DNA of 64,000 nucleotides from Ostrinia nubilalis. Its lineage: Eukaryota; Arthropoda; Insecta; Lepidoptera; Crambidae. The notes beneath the pieces are model-generated. The model had not been told where the DNA came from. It searched no databases and saw only the letters and a program-made list of their open reading frames with translations. Shown piece after piece: positions 51,434 to 63,790 of this stretch. The DNA is taken from positions 8,671,001-8,735,000 of the forward strand of contig NC_087110.1 in NCBI RefSeq assembly GCF_963855985.1, read 5' to 3'. The position numbers and the translations under genes were made by a program. Each line of letters begins with the position of its first letter. Position 1 is the first letter of the stretch.

Positions 51434-52403
51434 GTGTAGCGTTAAAGATAATGTAGTAATTAAGGGCATTCTTTTTTCTTACAAGTAATTTCAAGTTTGT
51501 TCTATTATTTACGTAAACAGGGTGTTAGGTAAATGGGTCTATAAGCCGATACTGGCCCATGTTAACATGTGCATTTAAATAGTATGGTGAAGTCAGAAAA
51601 TTGATATCATCATTTTATTTTTTAAAATTTTCATACAAATCTGATAAAAAAAAATATTTTGTACTTATGCAACTTGAATAAATAAATTCAAGAATTCGTA
51701 AATATTGTTTGGGTACCTAGGGTCAAAGTTTTATTATTGTTGACTGTGTTTTTATAACTTTTGATTTATTATTTTCACCTGTGTTGGGGTCTGTCAGCGC
51801 ATTTATTTATTATGAAATACTAAATTGTCTTTTTTTTTCTTTTTCTATACAAGTTTAGTAGATAAAGACTATAACTAATTATTTAGCGAGAGTCCATCTC
51901 GACAATGTCACTCGTAAACCACTCTGTTTAACCCCACTTGACACATCTCGTCCGTCCTCTAATGTTCTCGTACGTAACGAAGCCCAAAGTTAAAATACAA
52001 ATAAACCTAAGGCCTAATTAGTGTGAGCCTAGTAGGCTTAGTTACACAACCACGAAATAATTAACGTATTATTAGGCATTACAAAAGGAGACAATTCGCA
52101 GAAATCTTGGATCCGAGCAGACATTTAATTTTGAATTAATCGGATTTCAATTTAAAAAACTACGTTCTTTCATTTCTGACTACCGGAAAAAATATGCCAA
52201 AGAAATGTTATTGTGACCTTACAAACTTCATTTCAAAATACACTTAGGTACTTACGTCATAATTATAATTACATCAAACGTAATTAATTCTAATTTGGAT
52301 TATTCAAATATAAACCACTAAGAAGCTTACTTAGGTTGGGTGTTGTGAACCCTCACACATGTACGTACAGTCAGCGGAATACTATTAAACATTTTTTATA
52401 AGC
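51434..52403. other. unassigned AT-rich stretch
   Basis: No gene or shared repeat recognised. Confidence 0.3.
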
Positions 52404-52790
52404 ATAACAAGGCAGGTGACCGCAATCGCACTTAGTGTTAAGCGAGATGCAGTCTAGCATGGTACATATATCATCATCATTATCATCATTTCAGCCATAG
52501 GAAGTCCACTGCTGAACATAGGCCTCCCCTAATGCTTTCCACGTTGATCGATTGGTAGCCGCCTGCGTCCAGCGCTTCCGTGCTACCTTTACGATGTCGT
52601 AGGTCCACCTTGTAGGTGGACGTCCCACGCTGCGTTTTCCGGTACGCGGCCTCCATTCCAGAGCCTTGCTGCCCCATCGACATACATATCTGCCCTGTAA
52701 GAGCCTATTTATTCTCGCCTTGAAAAGGCCCAGATTATAATGTTCGGGAAAGACAGCAGGCAGCATTACTGCAAAATAGCTTCTAAAACG
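52404..52790 (+). mobile_element. LINE 3' fragment interrupted by an RTE fragment
   Basis: AGCGAGATGCAGTCTAGCAT before the break, CTGCCCTGTAAGAGCC and AAAGACAGCAGGCAGC after it, in the same order as 25,045 and 61,762. Confidence 0.65.
52470..52682 (-). mobile_element. RTE-type 3' fragment with 7-bp target duplication
   Basis: Flanked by TACATAT (52,463-52,469 and 52,683-52,689). The minus strand encodes LEWRPRTGKRSVGRPPTRWT and ends EAYVQQWTSYG, stop, then the (ATG)n-type tail. This is the best-preserved RTE C-terminus in the window. Confidence 0.85.
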
Positions 52791-53522
52791 ATTACATAAG
52801 GTGCTACAATGTTTAGTTTGATGTATGACCGTAATTAGTTAAACGAGCTGGAATAATTATCGTTATACATTTGTTAGAGCCTCGGCAAGATGTTCTCTGT
52901 GACATAATAACTTAATCACTTCGGGTTCGGGCCTTTTCCCACGGGAATCTAAACAAAACTGGACTTGTGTGCTTACACGACAGTATCCCGTTATTTGCAG
53001 GAAGGTGATTTGCTGTACGTACGGGTGTTTGCAAAAATGTATGCAAGGAGCGCTAGGGTAACACTTCTATTAAACAATACATGAAACTGGATTCTGCTTA
53101 TTACTGGTCCAGTTTAATCACAAACCGAATTTCAAATTCGAACGGGGGCTTTTGCGGAACACTGCTAACGGGATGTTCGTGTCAATGTGTAGTATGAAAA
53201 ACACGTATGTATGTATTCTACTATCCTGCAAAAAACAGTACCTGCAAAAAATGGAAAGAGACCTCAGACTACATTTTAGTTTAAAAAAAGTCAAGACATT
53301 CCTTCTTCTGTTCATATTTCTAAATCTAACGAAATATGAAATCTTTTAGAAAGGTGAATGCCTTGTAATAATTCCTGAGAAATGTTGGAAACGTTCTTCG
53401 TAACTCACTGAAATATAATGAACATTTCACAGTCCAAATCATTTTGAGCAATTCGCCTTGAGGTTTAACATGCTTTGCAGATTATTTTACGGCGGATACG
53501 TCTTTTGAATTTTCTGTAATAT

Positions 53523-56500
53523 ACAGTGTGAGTCACGTTAAAGTGTACATATGAAAATAGATGAAACTAGACCTATTTTTATCGACAAAAAAGAGGTCAA
53601 AAATTTTTTTAGACTTTTTTTAAATTTTTTATAGAATTTTTTTTTCTTCCAATTACTTATTGTAAAGAAAACGTAATAACTTTTAAACTAAGCGGTATAT
53701 CCTGATAAAATAAAAACAGTAATAATGCTAAATAACAGGCGATACCAAAAAAATACATAAAATATACAAGAAAGGCCAACAAATAATAAAAAATGATACT
53801 TTTTGAAAAAAAATTGCTTTTAAATTCGTGTTTTTTTGGTTATTTGATAAATTTCTCCAAAAAATGCCCCTATAACCGGTAGTTTTTATTACTTTGTATT
53901 ATTCTCTATCGTATTACCTTCGTAAAATCAAAAATCGCATGTCTCTATCCCTATTACAACGTTTGCAATGATCGTTTGAACTAAGCCTCTCCGGGCGCGC
54001 CATTCAACGCTTCGTTAACAACGAAACTGAAAATGGCTCTAGATTTGAAATTTTGATAAAGACAAGTTAGATTTCAAATAAAAACAAAAGATTTCGAAGT
54101 AAAATAAGCATTTTAGTTAAAATTAAAATTGTCTCTACCGGTAGCGGAGAATAATGTTGTGGCAGGCCTTTGTTCAAACGATCATAGCAAATGTTGTGAT
54201 AGGGATAGAGATATGCGATTTTTGGTTTTACAAAGATAAAACGATGGAGAATAATACAAAGTAATAAAAACCACCTGTTATAGGGGCATTTTTTGGAGAA
54301 ATTTATCAAATACCAAAAAAAACACCAATTTAAAAGCAGATTTTTTTCAAAAAGTATCTTTTTTTATTATTTTTTGGCATTTTTTGTGTATTTTATGTAT
54401 TTTTTTAGTATCGCCTGTTATTTAGCATTATTACTGTTTTTATTTTATCAGGATATGGGTCATTGTCAAATTTTGCGCAGGTAAACGTGTCCCTCAACAT
54501 TTTTCATTTTTTTGTTAGTAATAATGTCAAAATCCTTTACGAATTATGTATTAAATACAAAATACATCGCATTAGCGAACATCCATTATTGGAATAACGA
54601 CTCAAGATTCAATATTTTTAATTTTTTTTAAAGTAACAGAGTGGTCATTAGTGGTAACAGAAAGGTTTTCCTTACAAATTGTACCTGTCCCATGTAGCAT
54701 TCCGTTACAATAAACATCAAATAATTGCATTTTCTACTATAGTGACCTTCTTAAAATAAATTATCATCGTAAACAGAGTATTATAAATATTCAATAAAAT
54801 ATGTTTTAAAATCAGTCAGTATAAAATGTACTTTTTAAATAATTTTCTAAACTTTGTCCCACGTACTATCTGGAACCAGCTGGACCACTATGTTACTAAC
54901 TAATTCACGACTCAAAATGGAAATGGCGGTATTTTGGATATTGTTTAATCTTGGGTGGGATGTCTGCATTCGTCGTGGGAGTTCGTTAGATCGGCGGGAG
55001 GGGTAAGTCGCTCGGCAGTCGACCGCAAGGTGTTGAACGTGCTGCGTGTTTTTATTGCGCATCCACTTTGTTACCTACCTATTCACGTAAGTAAATGATG
55101 TTTTTTCATTAGTTTACGTTCAGTATATTGTCTAAGGGGTAAATGTGTTAAATGTGAACGAAATTTTTTGCTACACGCTTTATTTTTTGACTGGTGTATA
55201 ATGGAATGTAAAATTTACCACTCTGTTGCTGCAACTCTGTTACTAGCATGTGGTAACAGAGTTGTATAGAAAGTAACAGAGTTGCTTATGCCATTATATT
55301 ATTCTTTAATTTTGCTAAAATATTATGTTTAAATTACTTTTTTTTAATCAGTTGCAATTTAAAAAGTTCAAGCAATGGGTAACTTTGTTTTATACAAATA
55401 AATCGAAATACTAAATATTAATAACTCCAAAAACTCATTGTTACAGGATATTTACGTTATTAAAATGCCTCTAACGCCTGCTGAGAAGCAGCGACGATAC
55501 CCGAGAACGCCGTAGAAATAATCAAGAAAAATACGTTAAAATAATGTTTTTAAGGCAATCGACGATAATGCAACAAAATTGAAATTAATTAAGTGATTTA
55601 TCCTATGAGGCTTTTGATAATTTACTTGCCGTTGTTCCAGAACCTAAAAAAGTCTGCAAAGGTAAAAGAGTATATTACCAATTTGATATTCCCTTAGTTA
55701 AACTTCAGAAATAAGTTATTTCAAATTTTCAGCTACTCTTCCAAGAAAATCAAATTTTTATTACTATAAAGATAAGGAATCTATAAGAAAGTAAGCTCTT
55801 GATTGATAAATTACAGTCATAAGTTAATGTTTTGATGAAGTGATTTGGATCTCAAGCTCAATAAGTGCAAATTATTACATAATATTCAATAAAAATAACA
55901 ACTATGTTACTGTGTTACAACTCTGTTACTTTTCTGTCCCAAAGATTAAAGAACATAGTAAGATTTTAAAGAAAAGCTAGTCAATATAATATAGCAAATA
56001 TCGCGATGCGTTAATTTATTACATATTTTTACAGTATTATGTTCCAGTTAGCTGCTGATAAATAGATATTTGGAGGACTTAAGTAGAATTTAAGGTATTT
56101 TAATATTCAAGAAGTAACAGAGTTGTTTAAGAGTTTAGATTGATGATTGTTAAACTTAAAAAAAGACTGTTATGATTCTAAATATATGTAAAAGATATAA
56201 TACTGTTTAATATTACTCCCAAAATATTTGCGACTGACTTGTTTAATTTCATAATAAAAGGTAAAACGTAATGGTAACAAAGTTGTATTTTTTTTTCACC
56301 CTGATCCATTAAATCTGGAATAAATCTTAAATTATTGGTTAAACATCGCGGCAAACTGTAATAGATAATAATTCAGTTGTTTTACCGGACACGGACATAG
56401 AAAAAAGTAATATCTAAGCATATATTTATTTTGAAAAAAATATGATTTTAAGTTACATTTACCTGCGCAAAATTTGACAATGACCCATATATCTCTTAGT

Positions 56501-56664
56501 TTAAAAGTTATTACGTTTTCTTTACAATAAGTAATTGGAAGAAAAAAAATTCTATTAAAAATTTAAAAAAAATCTAAAAAAAAATTTGACTTCTTTTTTG
56601 TCGATAAAAATAGGTCTAATTTCATCTATTTTCATATGTACACTTTAACGTGACTCACACTGTA
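53523..56664. mobile_element. large foldback element, arms about 470 bp, with a nested element
   Basis: The ends are inverted TACAGTGTGAGTCACGTTAA. The left arm 53,523-53,990 is complementary to 54,150-54,455 plus 56,488-56,664. The break in the right arm is the 2 kb element at 54,456-56,487. Confidence 0.75.
54456..56487 (+). mobile_element. 2-kb DNA transposon nested in the foldback, frameshifted ORF
   Basis: Inverted ends TGGGTCATTGTCAAATTTTG, flanked by TA (54,454-54,455 and 56,488-56,489). At 55,465 an ATG opens MPLTPAEKQRRY, and after a one-base shift the frame continues ERRRNNQEKYVK, a basic N-terminal motif typical of proteins in some insect transposons. The frame then decays. The word GTAACAGAGTTG recurs several times. 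Tc1/mariner-like by its TA flanks; the exact class is not certain. Confidence 0.6.
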
Positions 56665-56801
56665 TTTTTAATAGGTACAGGAGCGATGCACAAAAGTTTG
56701 CGCTGTATTTATTTGCCTGTAAAAAAGTTCTTTTGGCGTAGGTTATCGCTCGGCGCGATGTCACAAAATAAATAGTAACAGAAGACAATCACCTGTATGC
56801 A

Positions 56802-57213
56802 CCAGGGATGTTATGGATATCCGTAACCGTAAACGAGACTATCGGAAATAAAAAAATATCCGTAATCGTAACCGAAACAGATTCAAAAGTTTCGGATAAT
56901 TTCGGATAAAGGCGGAGTCTAAATCTTAATATTTTTAATATTTGTTACTTATCTGGCAACCCCTGGCACCATTCTGATATACCTGCCTGTTTTACCTTTA
57001 TCATATGTACCGTCATAGTATGTGGGTCGCACGGCATCTTGCTATTTGAATTTTACCTTTTTAAAATTCTAATATCCGTAACCGAAATTATCAGAAACTT
57101 TCGGATAATCCGAAATGATTTACTATACGTATCATAACCGAAACCGGTATAATATTATTCTATTATCCGTAACCGTATCCATAACCGAAACTTCATATCC
57201 ATAACATCCCTGG
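56802..57213. repeat. MITE with CCAGGGATGTTATGGATAT ends
   Basis: CCAGGGATGTTATGGATAT and its complement at the right. The interior repeats ATCCGTAACCG(A/T) many times in both orientations. Sister copy at 60,711-61,090. Confidence 0.8.
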
Positions 57214-57229
57214 ATGCACTTCATATGAC

Positions 57230-57540
57230 TCCATTTTGCATACGCACACAGACGCGTCTCAAGTAGGCGGTAATCGCACTCGCGCTGGTTTAGACTGGTT
57301 TGCGATTATTGGTTATATTATGTGCGTTACCCGAGCGCACTTTGTATGTAGATTATCTTCTGCTCCTATCTTTATTGTGGCGATGTGGTGTACGTTCACC
57401 TTAACATTTCCTACGTCAATCAAACGCATTCCGAGCGGGTGGACTTGCCTTTGTCTTTTATCATCTAATTTAAGCCTTTGAGATACGGTGACTGGTTCCA
57501 AATTAACGATTCGCCTTCTTTGTGGCCACACCAAATCTTT
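57230..57540. other. unassigned moderately GC-rich stretch
   Basis: Overlapping 81-codon (plus) and 73-codon (minus) frames with no recognised motif and no supported splice sites. Not called as a gene. Confidence 0.25.
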
Positions 57541-57636
57541 TCAACCCTATTTTAATGAAATCTCTGACAAAAGCTTACACGTGATTTAAATTAAAATGTC
57601 TAAGGAGGAAAATTACTGCTATGTTATATGTAATTT

Positions 57637-57779
57637 ACGCCCATATTCACAAACATTACTGTCTCACAGTGCGCGTGGAAGCACAGGGTGACACATGAAC
57701 CAATCAAAGAGCTCTATTCAACGCTAAGCGTTCGAATTGCTGCTTCACTTAAACAAGCATCGTTTGTGAATATGGGCGA
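57637..57779. repeat. foldback MITE, family A
   Basis: ACGCCCATATTCACAAACAT and CGTTTGTGAATATGGGCG. Confidence 0.8.
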
Positions 57780-58535
57780 TATTCTCAGTACTACGAGTAC
57801 TGTAATAAGGGCTATCGTTTTAGATAGTATTTAAATATTTTAAGGCAAAAATCATATACTGTTTAAAAAAGCGTTTTACTTCTTCGCTTTTGCTATCTTA
57901 ATAAACAAATAGTGGAGTATTCTCGGAGTTTAGTACCAGGGCTTCACAGGGCATACCCACCTTTGGGAATAGCGGTGTTAAACAATAACTGCTCCCTTGA
58001 GATCCATTTGCTTATAAATGCGATGCCTTTGCTCGAGTCAGTAACTTGATATCTACGAAAATTCTGTAAACTTTGAACCTGTAGGTAGCTTTGATAAGCA
58101 GGCAATGTAATGAAATTAATATTACTTAAGGAATAATGAACAAGTAACTACAGCTATGTCTCTTACTTTCAACTGGAAATATCATAGAAAAATTATCAAA
58201 TTTTGTAATTCAAAGTTTGAAAAGTCAAACATACCTAATTGACCGTTCTGCATAGTCAAAGTTTCGCTTTAATTAACTTTTAACTTTCGCGTTGCATAAT
58301 TGAATTAATTTAAAAGCTATCCGCGTATCGCGTTAAAACCTGTTTAAATAAATTCAAAGTTTCGCTTTGTTTTATCAGTAGGTATTTGTTCACTTTAAGT
58401 ACGAGTATCGTTAGTAAATTTTAACATAGCTTTCAGAAACAGAAAGAGCAGATACCTTAAAGAATGAAGTTAGAATTAACCATAGTACTAACACAGGTCC
58501 TAACTAAAAATCTAAAACTCAAAGCCTACCTATTA

Positions 58536-59185
58536 TAACCAAAAGTTTTCCAGCCAAGTCTCTATTATTTTTCCGTTCTCACGAGTGCTTCAGTCAAAGG
58601 AAGCACCAGCAAGCTCAGCTTCTAGTAGTGCCCACTTCGAACGTAATAAGGGGAAAGTTTAGTCGACGTATTTTACAAACTTCGATATAACATACGATTG
58701 TGAGTTTGTTTATTATGAGTTTACGTATATTTGTGTGATTCCGTAATAATCTATATTTATAAAAGCGAAAGATCCTTGACTGACTCACTGATCACGAAAT
58801 CTCAGAAACTACAAGTGCTAAGATTCTCAAATTTTGCATGAATTCCTTTTAGAACGTAGGTTGTGCTCACCAAGACGGGATTTTGCAAAATTGAACCCCT
58901 GGGGGTAAAACGGGATCCACGCGTACGAAGTCGCAGGCGGCCGCTAGTTTGGTTATAATTAAAAGTCTTTTTTAATTTTTGATTAAAAAATAAGTAGGTA
59001 TTATAACTAAGTTTTCCAGCCAAGTCTCCATTATTTTTTTGTTCTCACGAGTGCTTCTAGTCAAAGCAAGCTCAGCCACTACTTAGTGCCCACTTCGATA
59101 AGGTAAAAGTTTAGGCGACGTATTTTACATTCTTCGAAATAAGTTACGATTGCGAAGTTTGTTTACTTATTATTATGTACTTATA
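58536..59185. repeat. direct duplication of about 180 bp flanking a Helitron
   Basis: 58,544-58,715 and 59,012-59,185 share TTTTCCAGCCAAGTCTC, GTTCTCACGAGTGCTTC, AGTGCCCACTTCGA and GACGTATTTTACA in the same order. Confidence 0.7.
58750..58947 (+). mobile_element. complete short Helitron (Lep1-like)
   Basis: TC at 58,750 (TCTATATTTATAAAAGCGAA), TGACTGACTCACTGATCACG, 3' hairpin and GGCGGCCGCTAG at 58,947. Inserted between A and T as Helitrons do. Confidence 0.8.
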
Positions 59186-59997
59186 GTTACGTACCTATAC
59201 GTTGTCATACTTACAATGTGTGATTCCATAATTTGGTTCAAATAGTCTTTATTCACTGATTTTTATGCATTACTAGACACTAGGCAGACTGCTAATAAAT
59301 GTACCTATTAGTGTTATTATTTGTAAAACAAAAAGAAGAAAATTTTTGAAAGTTCACTTTTCCAATTCGTAAGGGTAAATACACTGGCATCTGTAGCTAT
59401 ACGATATTTTGCAACAAAAAAGTAAAGTCTGCTTGTCTGTACAAGCACAGGCATGTCACAACATCTGTTCCAATATAGCGCTATCCGTTCCCGAGCTTAT
59501 CGCGGGAACTTCCGAGAGCTTTGTTGTTGAGCTTTATGCCGTGCTATTTATTGTTGGACAGCTATTTCTATTTAAACAAATGACTAAAAGTAACTCTTAA
59601 AGCTATTCAGGATGATAAATGCGTGAAAATTTTGTTGATAATGTGGTTATATTTTTTTTTTCATTTATTTGTCAAACAAAACAGATAATTAATTTGTTTT
59701 TGACAGCATTCAGGAAACCACTAAAGTTTGTGTTGATGCTGTTGCAGTTAAATTACAATTAATTTACAATTTGCATAATTTTAAAGACAGAAACACAATA
59801 AAATGGATAACTTCAAATATCGTAGCCAAATTCCGCCCGTAAATAATATTTGCCCCTAGACAAAGTTACAAACTGACAGTTGAAACCGAAATTGCTTCAC
59901 TCCGGCGTTTTTCATTCTTATTACTTCGCTCCGAGAAGCGATTTTGAAATTAAAGCTGTAATTTTTCACAGGCTTGAATCAATTCTTGAATATCCAT

Positions 59998-60085
59998 CAT
60001 CTTCATCATTTCAGCCGGAGGACGTCCACTGCTGAACATATGCATCCCCCAATGATTTCCAGATTGGCCAGTTGGTAGCGACGAA
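59998..60085 (-). mobile_element. RTE-type retrotransposon 3' fragment
   Basis: (ATC)n tail, then GGAGGACGTCCACTGCTGAA. Confidence 0.7.
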
Positions 60086-60710
60086 ATTGTGATCTCCGTC
60101 AGTTTATAAATAACACGTGAGATTGTAAACTAACTTAGGTTATGTTCACAGATCATAGAAACTAAAGGGAGACGTGATAAGGGGGCGGAGCCGGTCTAGC
60201 AGCAATATGCCTAAAACAGAACACATTGCTGCAAACGTCATAATGTAAACAGTTTACATTACTTGCGTTAGTAATAAAGATTATTCGGACTGATACCGCA
60301 GTGGATAATGAGCACATATTTTGGTAACTTCGTGTGTGTCAATTTCTAATACGACATTGAATTTCGAACTCAGCGCATTAGTTGGCATCTCTCTACATCT
60401 CTATGGTTATGTTAGATTGTATTCTACCTAACTATCTACATTCGATTAACTTCGTCAGATTATAATCTTTCGTTAACTTCGTCAGATTATATCTGACGGA
60501 ATCCACAATTTTGCGGTGACATATTCATTCAATAATAGAGCGTAATTTCAATGCAGGCTGAAACCTATGCAGTCAATTTAACCTGTTACACGCCACACAT
60601 AAAGTGCGAGAGATAAACGCTACCTGCAAATGTAGCGGGTAATGCGAGATCTAAAATTAGATCTGGGGTAATGGAAGGTCATTAAGCCGTACCGGGACTC
60701 TACCTCGGTA

Positions 60711-61090
60711 CCAGGGATGTTATGGATATCCGTAAATTTTCGGATATCAGAAATAAAAAATATCCGTAACCGATTCAAAAGTTTCGGATAGTTTATAGAT
60801 AGTTTTTTTTGTATAGCATTATAGAGGAATAATAGCCTGATTTACCTTTATAATGCCATCTAGTATCAATTTTTTATTACTTTTTATTCAATGTAAAGTG
60901 TGTGGCCATGAATGAGCCGTGTTGGACAACTATTGCAATTGGCATTATAAAGCACAGATATCCGTAACCGTAACCGAAACTTTCGGATATCCGAAATAAA
61001 AAAAAATCCGTAACCGTAACCGAAACCGGTATAATATTATTCCTATATCCGTAACCGTATTCATAACCGAAACTACATATCCTCATCCCT
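60711..61090. repeat. MITE with CCAGGGATGTTATGGATAT ends
   Basis: Second copy of the 56,802 family. It creates a false 129-codon frame rich in YGYG on the minus strand. Confidence 0.75.
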
Positions 61091-61161
61091 ACGGTACAAT
61101 CTAGTCGGGTTTGAATGGACAAAGTAACGTTTATTGTTAGTGAGGTAGTTAATAGAAGCTT

Positions 61162-61261
61162 CAGTACCTCTAGTACGAAAAACTTTCGAGTTCGTTTCGT
61201 TTGCGTATTCAAAGTGCCATCGAAAAATTTTGTATGAAAAATTAAACAGCGCCCCCTATAG
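61162..61261. repeat. half MITE, family D
   Basis: Matches one arm of the 21,010 palindrome up to the central CAGCGCCCCCTATA. Confidence 0.75.
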
Positions 61262-61586
61262 GTCATAAAAAGAAAAAAACACCTAACTTTCGATTTTCTT
61301 TCGTATCGAGTTCAAATACTAGGCGTGACGAAAGATGGATTTTGTATGAAATAACGTAGTACGAACCTAATTTTGACAATCAACGGTCGTTTCGTTGTCG
61401 TTGAAATCATCGAATGTTGTGTCACTGTCAATTTTGTTGTGAGAAGATTACCTACGTTGATATAAATTTTACGTGTTTTTGAGGCTTAAATGTGGAGATT
61501 ATGTGGTCGGCGAATTTATTTCCTTGTTTGGCATCATTTAGATTGTTTAGATGCTTTAAGTTAAGAGATTAGGAAGCATCCCAACA
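61262..61586 (+). other. candidate 5' exon of an unrecognised transcript
   Basis: Repeat-free stretch ending at a strong donor, GTGAGTAAA, at 61,587. Possible later pieces on the same strand are an acceptor GTTGCAG near 61,700, ATGGCAACAAAAAGAGTGTC near 61,888 ending AAG/GCAAGT, and a stop-terminated TLPKPYKDPAPAQNK after an acceptor near 62,370. The frames could not be joined with confidence. Confidence 0.25.
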
Positions 61587-61761
61587 GTGAGTAAAAAAAT
61601 ATATTTTGTGGACATTTTTCCTAATGTTTGTTTATTTCATATCTAATAGGGCAACATAATAAGGAAAACACTTAAATCCTGATGTTGTGGTTGTTGCAGC
61701 GATACCGCCTCAAAGTCAATAAACCTGCATTTTAGTAGATTTTTATTTATTTATTTTTTTT

Positions 61762-61866
61762 ATGCATAACAAGGCAGGTATTTGACCACAATCGCACATG
61801 ATGTTAAGAGGGATGCAGTCTAGGATGGTACATATCTGCCCTGTAAGATACCTACTTATGTGACAA
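61762..61866 (+). mobile_element. LINE 3' fragment
   Basis: AACAAGGCAGGTATTTGACC, GATGCAGTCTAGGATGGTAC and CTGCCCTGTAAG, the uninterrupted relative of 25,045 and 52,404. Confidence 0.6.
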
Positions 61867-62639
61867 ATTGCCGGAAAGATAGTCTTATGGCAACAAAAAG
61901 AGTGTCCTTGGAACACAAGGCAAGTACATAATTTATTCATACATTCTGTCTACTCTACATACCACATGATTTCTTTGTCATTTGATAGATAATAATTATT
62001 ACAGGTTATATTATGTGCTATGCATTAAGATGCATCCAGTTCATACCAAGGCACTGATGGTATGAAGAAGCATTTGGAATTACTTAACCAATGCTCTCAA
62101 TACCCCCAACATACTCGGAGAAGTAGGTAGGTAGGTACTCATGCCTACATAAGATTTATCCATGAACTATTTTATACAAATGTCATATGCATTCAGTTCT
62201 TAAGATCATACAGAACAAAACACAACAGGGTGATTCCATACCTTTGCTCGTAAGTGTTTTAGCCAGAAAGTTTTAGATCTTAATAAACTTATTTACCTAA
62301 ACTAATAACTATAAAATTAATGTTATAGTATTCTACTCATCAACATTTATTAATCATTACAGGTACCTACCCTACCCAAACCTTACAAAGATCCAGCTCC
62401 GGCACAGAATAAGTAATAGGACTAAGGTTCCTAGGCACACTTAAGAAATACCATCAACACTTGCGGGCAAATAGACATTAATGGGATTAAAACAAAATAT
62501 ATGTGTGACAATTTATTTAATAAATACTTATAAAACATTAAACAATATTTTGAATTTCAATTAAAACATAGGTACCTAACAGTTTTAATTTTCTATTAAT
62601 AGGTATGATACATGATTGGTAATCAATCAAAATTGTTAT

Positions 62640-62998
62640 TCAAATTGCTGAGAGTTTCAATGGCTGGCTGCTCATGGTTTCATATATTATCATCTGGCTA
62701 CTCGGGTTTCCTCTGTAAAAGAAAAAGTAATGTTAACTAAATACTAATTTAACTTGCCATCCTAACAATCAATATGAAAGGGCATAACATTTCAGTTTGT
62801 CTAGAGAATGCATAGGTAAGTACCTACTTAAATAATAAAGATTCAATTATTGCAATCAACATACCTTTGACTATTCTTTTCCTGTCTTGTTAGGTCCAAA
62901 AAAGTGAGGCTAAGAACTGCAAACCGCTGCACTTTGCCTTTGGACTTCCACTCGCCAAAAGCGAGATCTCGATGCTCTTGCAGGATTTTTGTTAATTT
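62640..62998 (-). CDS. unrecognised gene 4, two candidate 3'-terminal exons
   Basis: Exon 62,865-62,998 (donor GTATGT) encodes LTKILQEHRDLAFGEWKSKG and SLTFLDLTRQEKNSQ. It splices in phase to 62,640-62,712 (acceptor TTTTACAG), which encodes NPSSQMIIYETMSSQPLK and stops with TGA at 62,640-62,642. An AATAAA signal follows on the minus strand at 62,512-62,517. The right boundary at 62,998 is chosen because the frame has a stop just upstream; its acceptor lacks a good pyrimidine tract. I do not recognise the family. It could be the end of a host gene or of a decayed transposon gene. Confidence 0.35.
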
Positions 62999-63073
62999 CT
63001 AGCTGTTAAATCTTCTCCTCCATTCCATAAAATCTAAAACAAGATAGAATTACAATATACATATTTAACTAGG

Positions 63074-63790
63074 GTGCATCGTTGAACAGTGAACCGGCCT
63101 TTTTTCTAAATGCTCTAATTAGCTGGAAAATGAAGCTAGAAATGTGATTATGGTCTTATCAGTCAGGTAATTTAATAAGGTTTCTAATTTTTAGGCTCAA
63201 AATTAGCCTCAGCAATAAAAAGGTAACTTAAATTAGGTTTTTAAAAAAAATGAAATTTGGCTCACTGTGTACTACGGGTAGTTTTCACTGAACCACCCAT
63301 ATTTCAACAGTGAACCATAAAGTTCATTACGAGTAAAAATTATGATTTTGAAAAATAAACAACATAATTTTAGATAATCAGATTTTATTTTTACAACACA
63401 AAAATCAAATGGAAATAAAAATGATTATTTCAACAAACAGTCTTCATAAAAAATCACAGAATCCAAAAATAACAACGAAACTCACACAAAACCCAAATGA
63501 AAAGAAAAATGCTTCTTTTTACAAAAATAACTAAACATCGTCTAATAAAGCCTTCAAGTAATCAATAATCAACCTTTTTGGTGGTAAACAAACAGTCTTC
63601 ATTTAAAAAATCACAGAAAACAAAAATAACACAAGACACAATTGAAAAGAAAATTCCTTCTTTAAACAAAAATAACTGAAAATTGCCTCTTAAAGCCTTA
63701 AGGTAATTAATCAACCGTTTGGTGGTTAAATAAAAAAACAGTCAACCGGTTCACTGTGTACTTTGAAAACCTGGTTCACTGTTCAAAACA
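63074..63790. repeat. element with repeated ACAGTGAACC motifs near both ends
   Basis: AACAGTGAACCGGCC near 63,082, TTCACTGAACCACCC near 63,285 and CAACAGTGAACCAT near 63,306, mirrored by GGTTCACTGTGTAC near 63,749 and GGTTCACTGTTC near 63,774. Such repeats are typical of transposase binding sites, but the boundaries are uncertain. Confidence 0.4.
63410..63745. repeat. tandem duplication, about 170-bp unit
   Basis: Two copies beginning AAACAAACAGTCTTCAT, with ACAAAAATAACT and AAAGCCTT in the same order and ending at TTTTGGTGGT / GTTTGGTGGT. Confidence 0.65.

Noticed and set aside
57236..57534. Overlapping 81- and 73-codon frames
   Set aside because: No recognisable domain; an exon is possible but cannot be supported.
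60877..61266. 129-codon minus-strand frame rich in YGYG
   Set aside because: It lies across a MITE of CCGTAACCG-type repeats and a half MITE; the frame is a repeat by-product.
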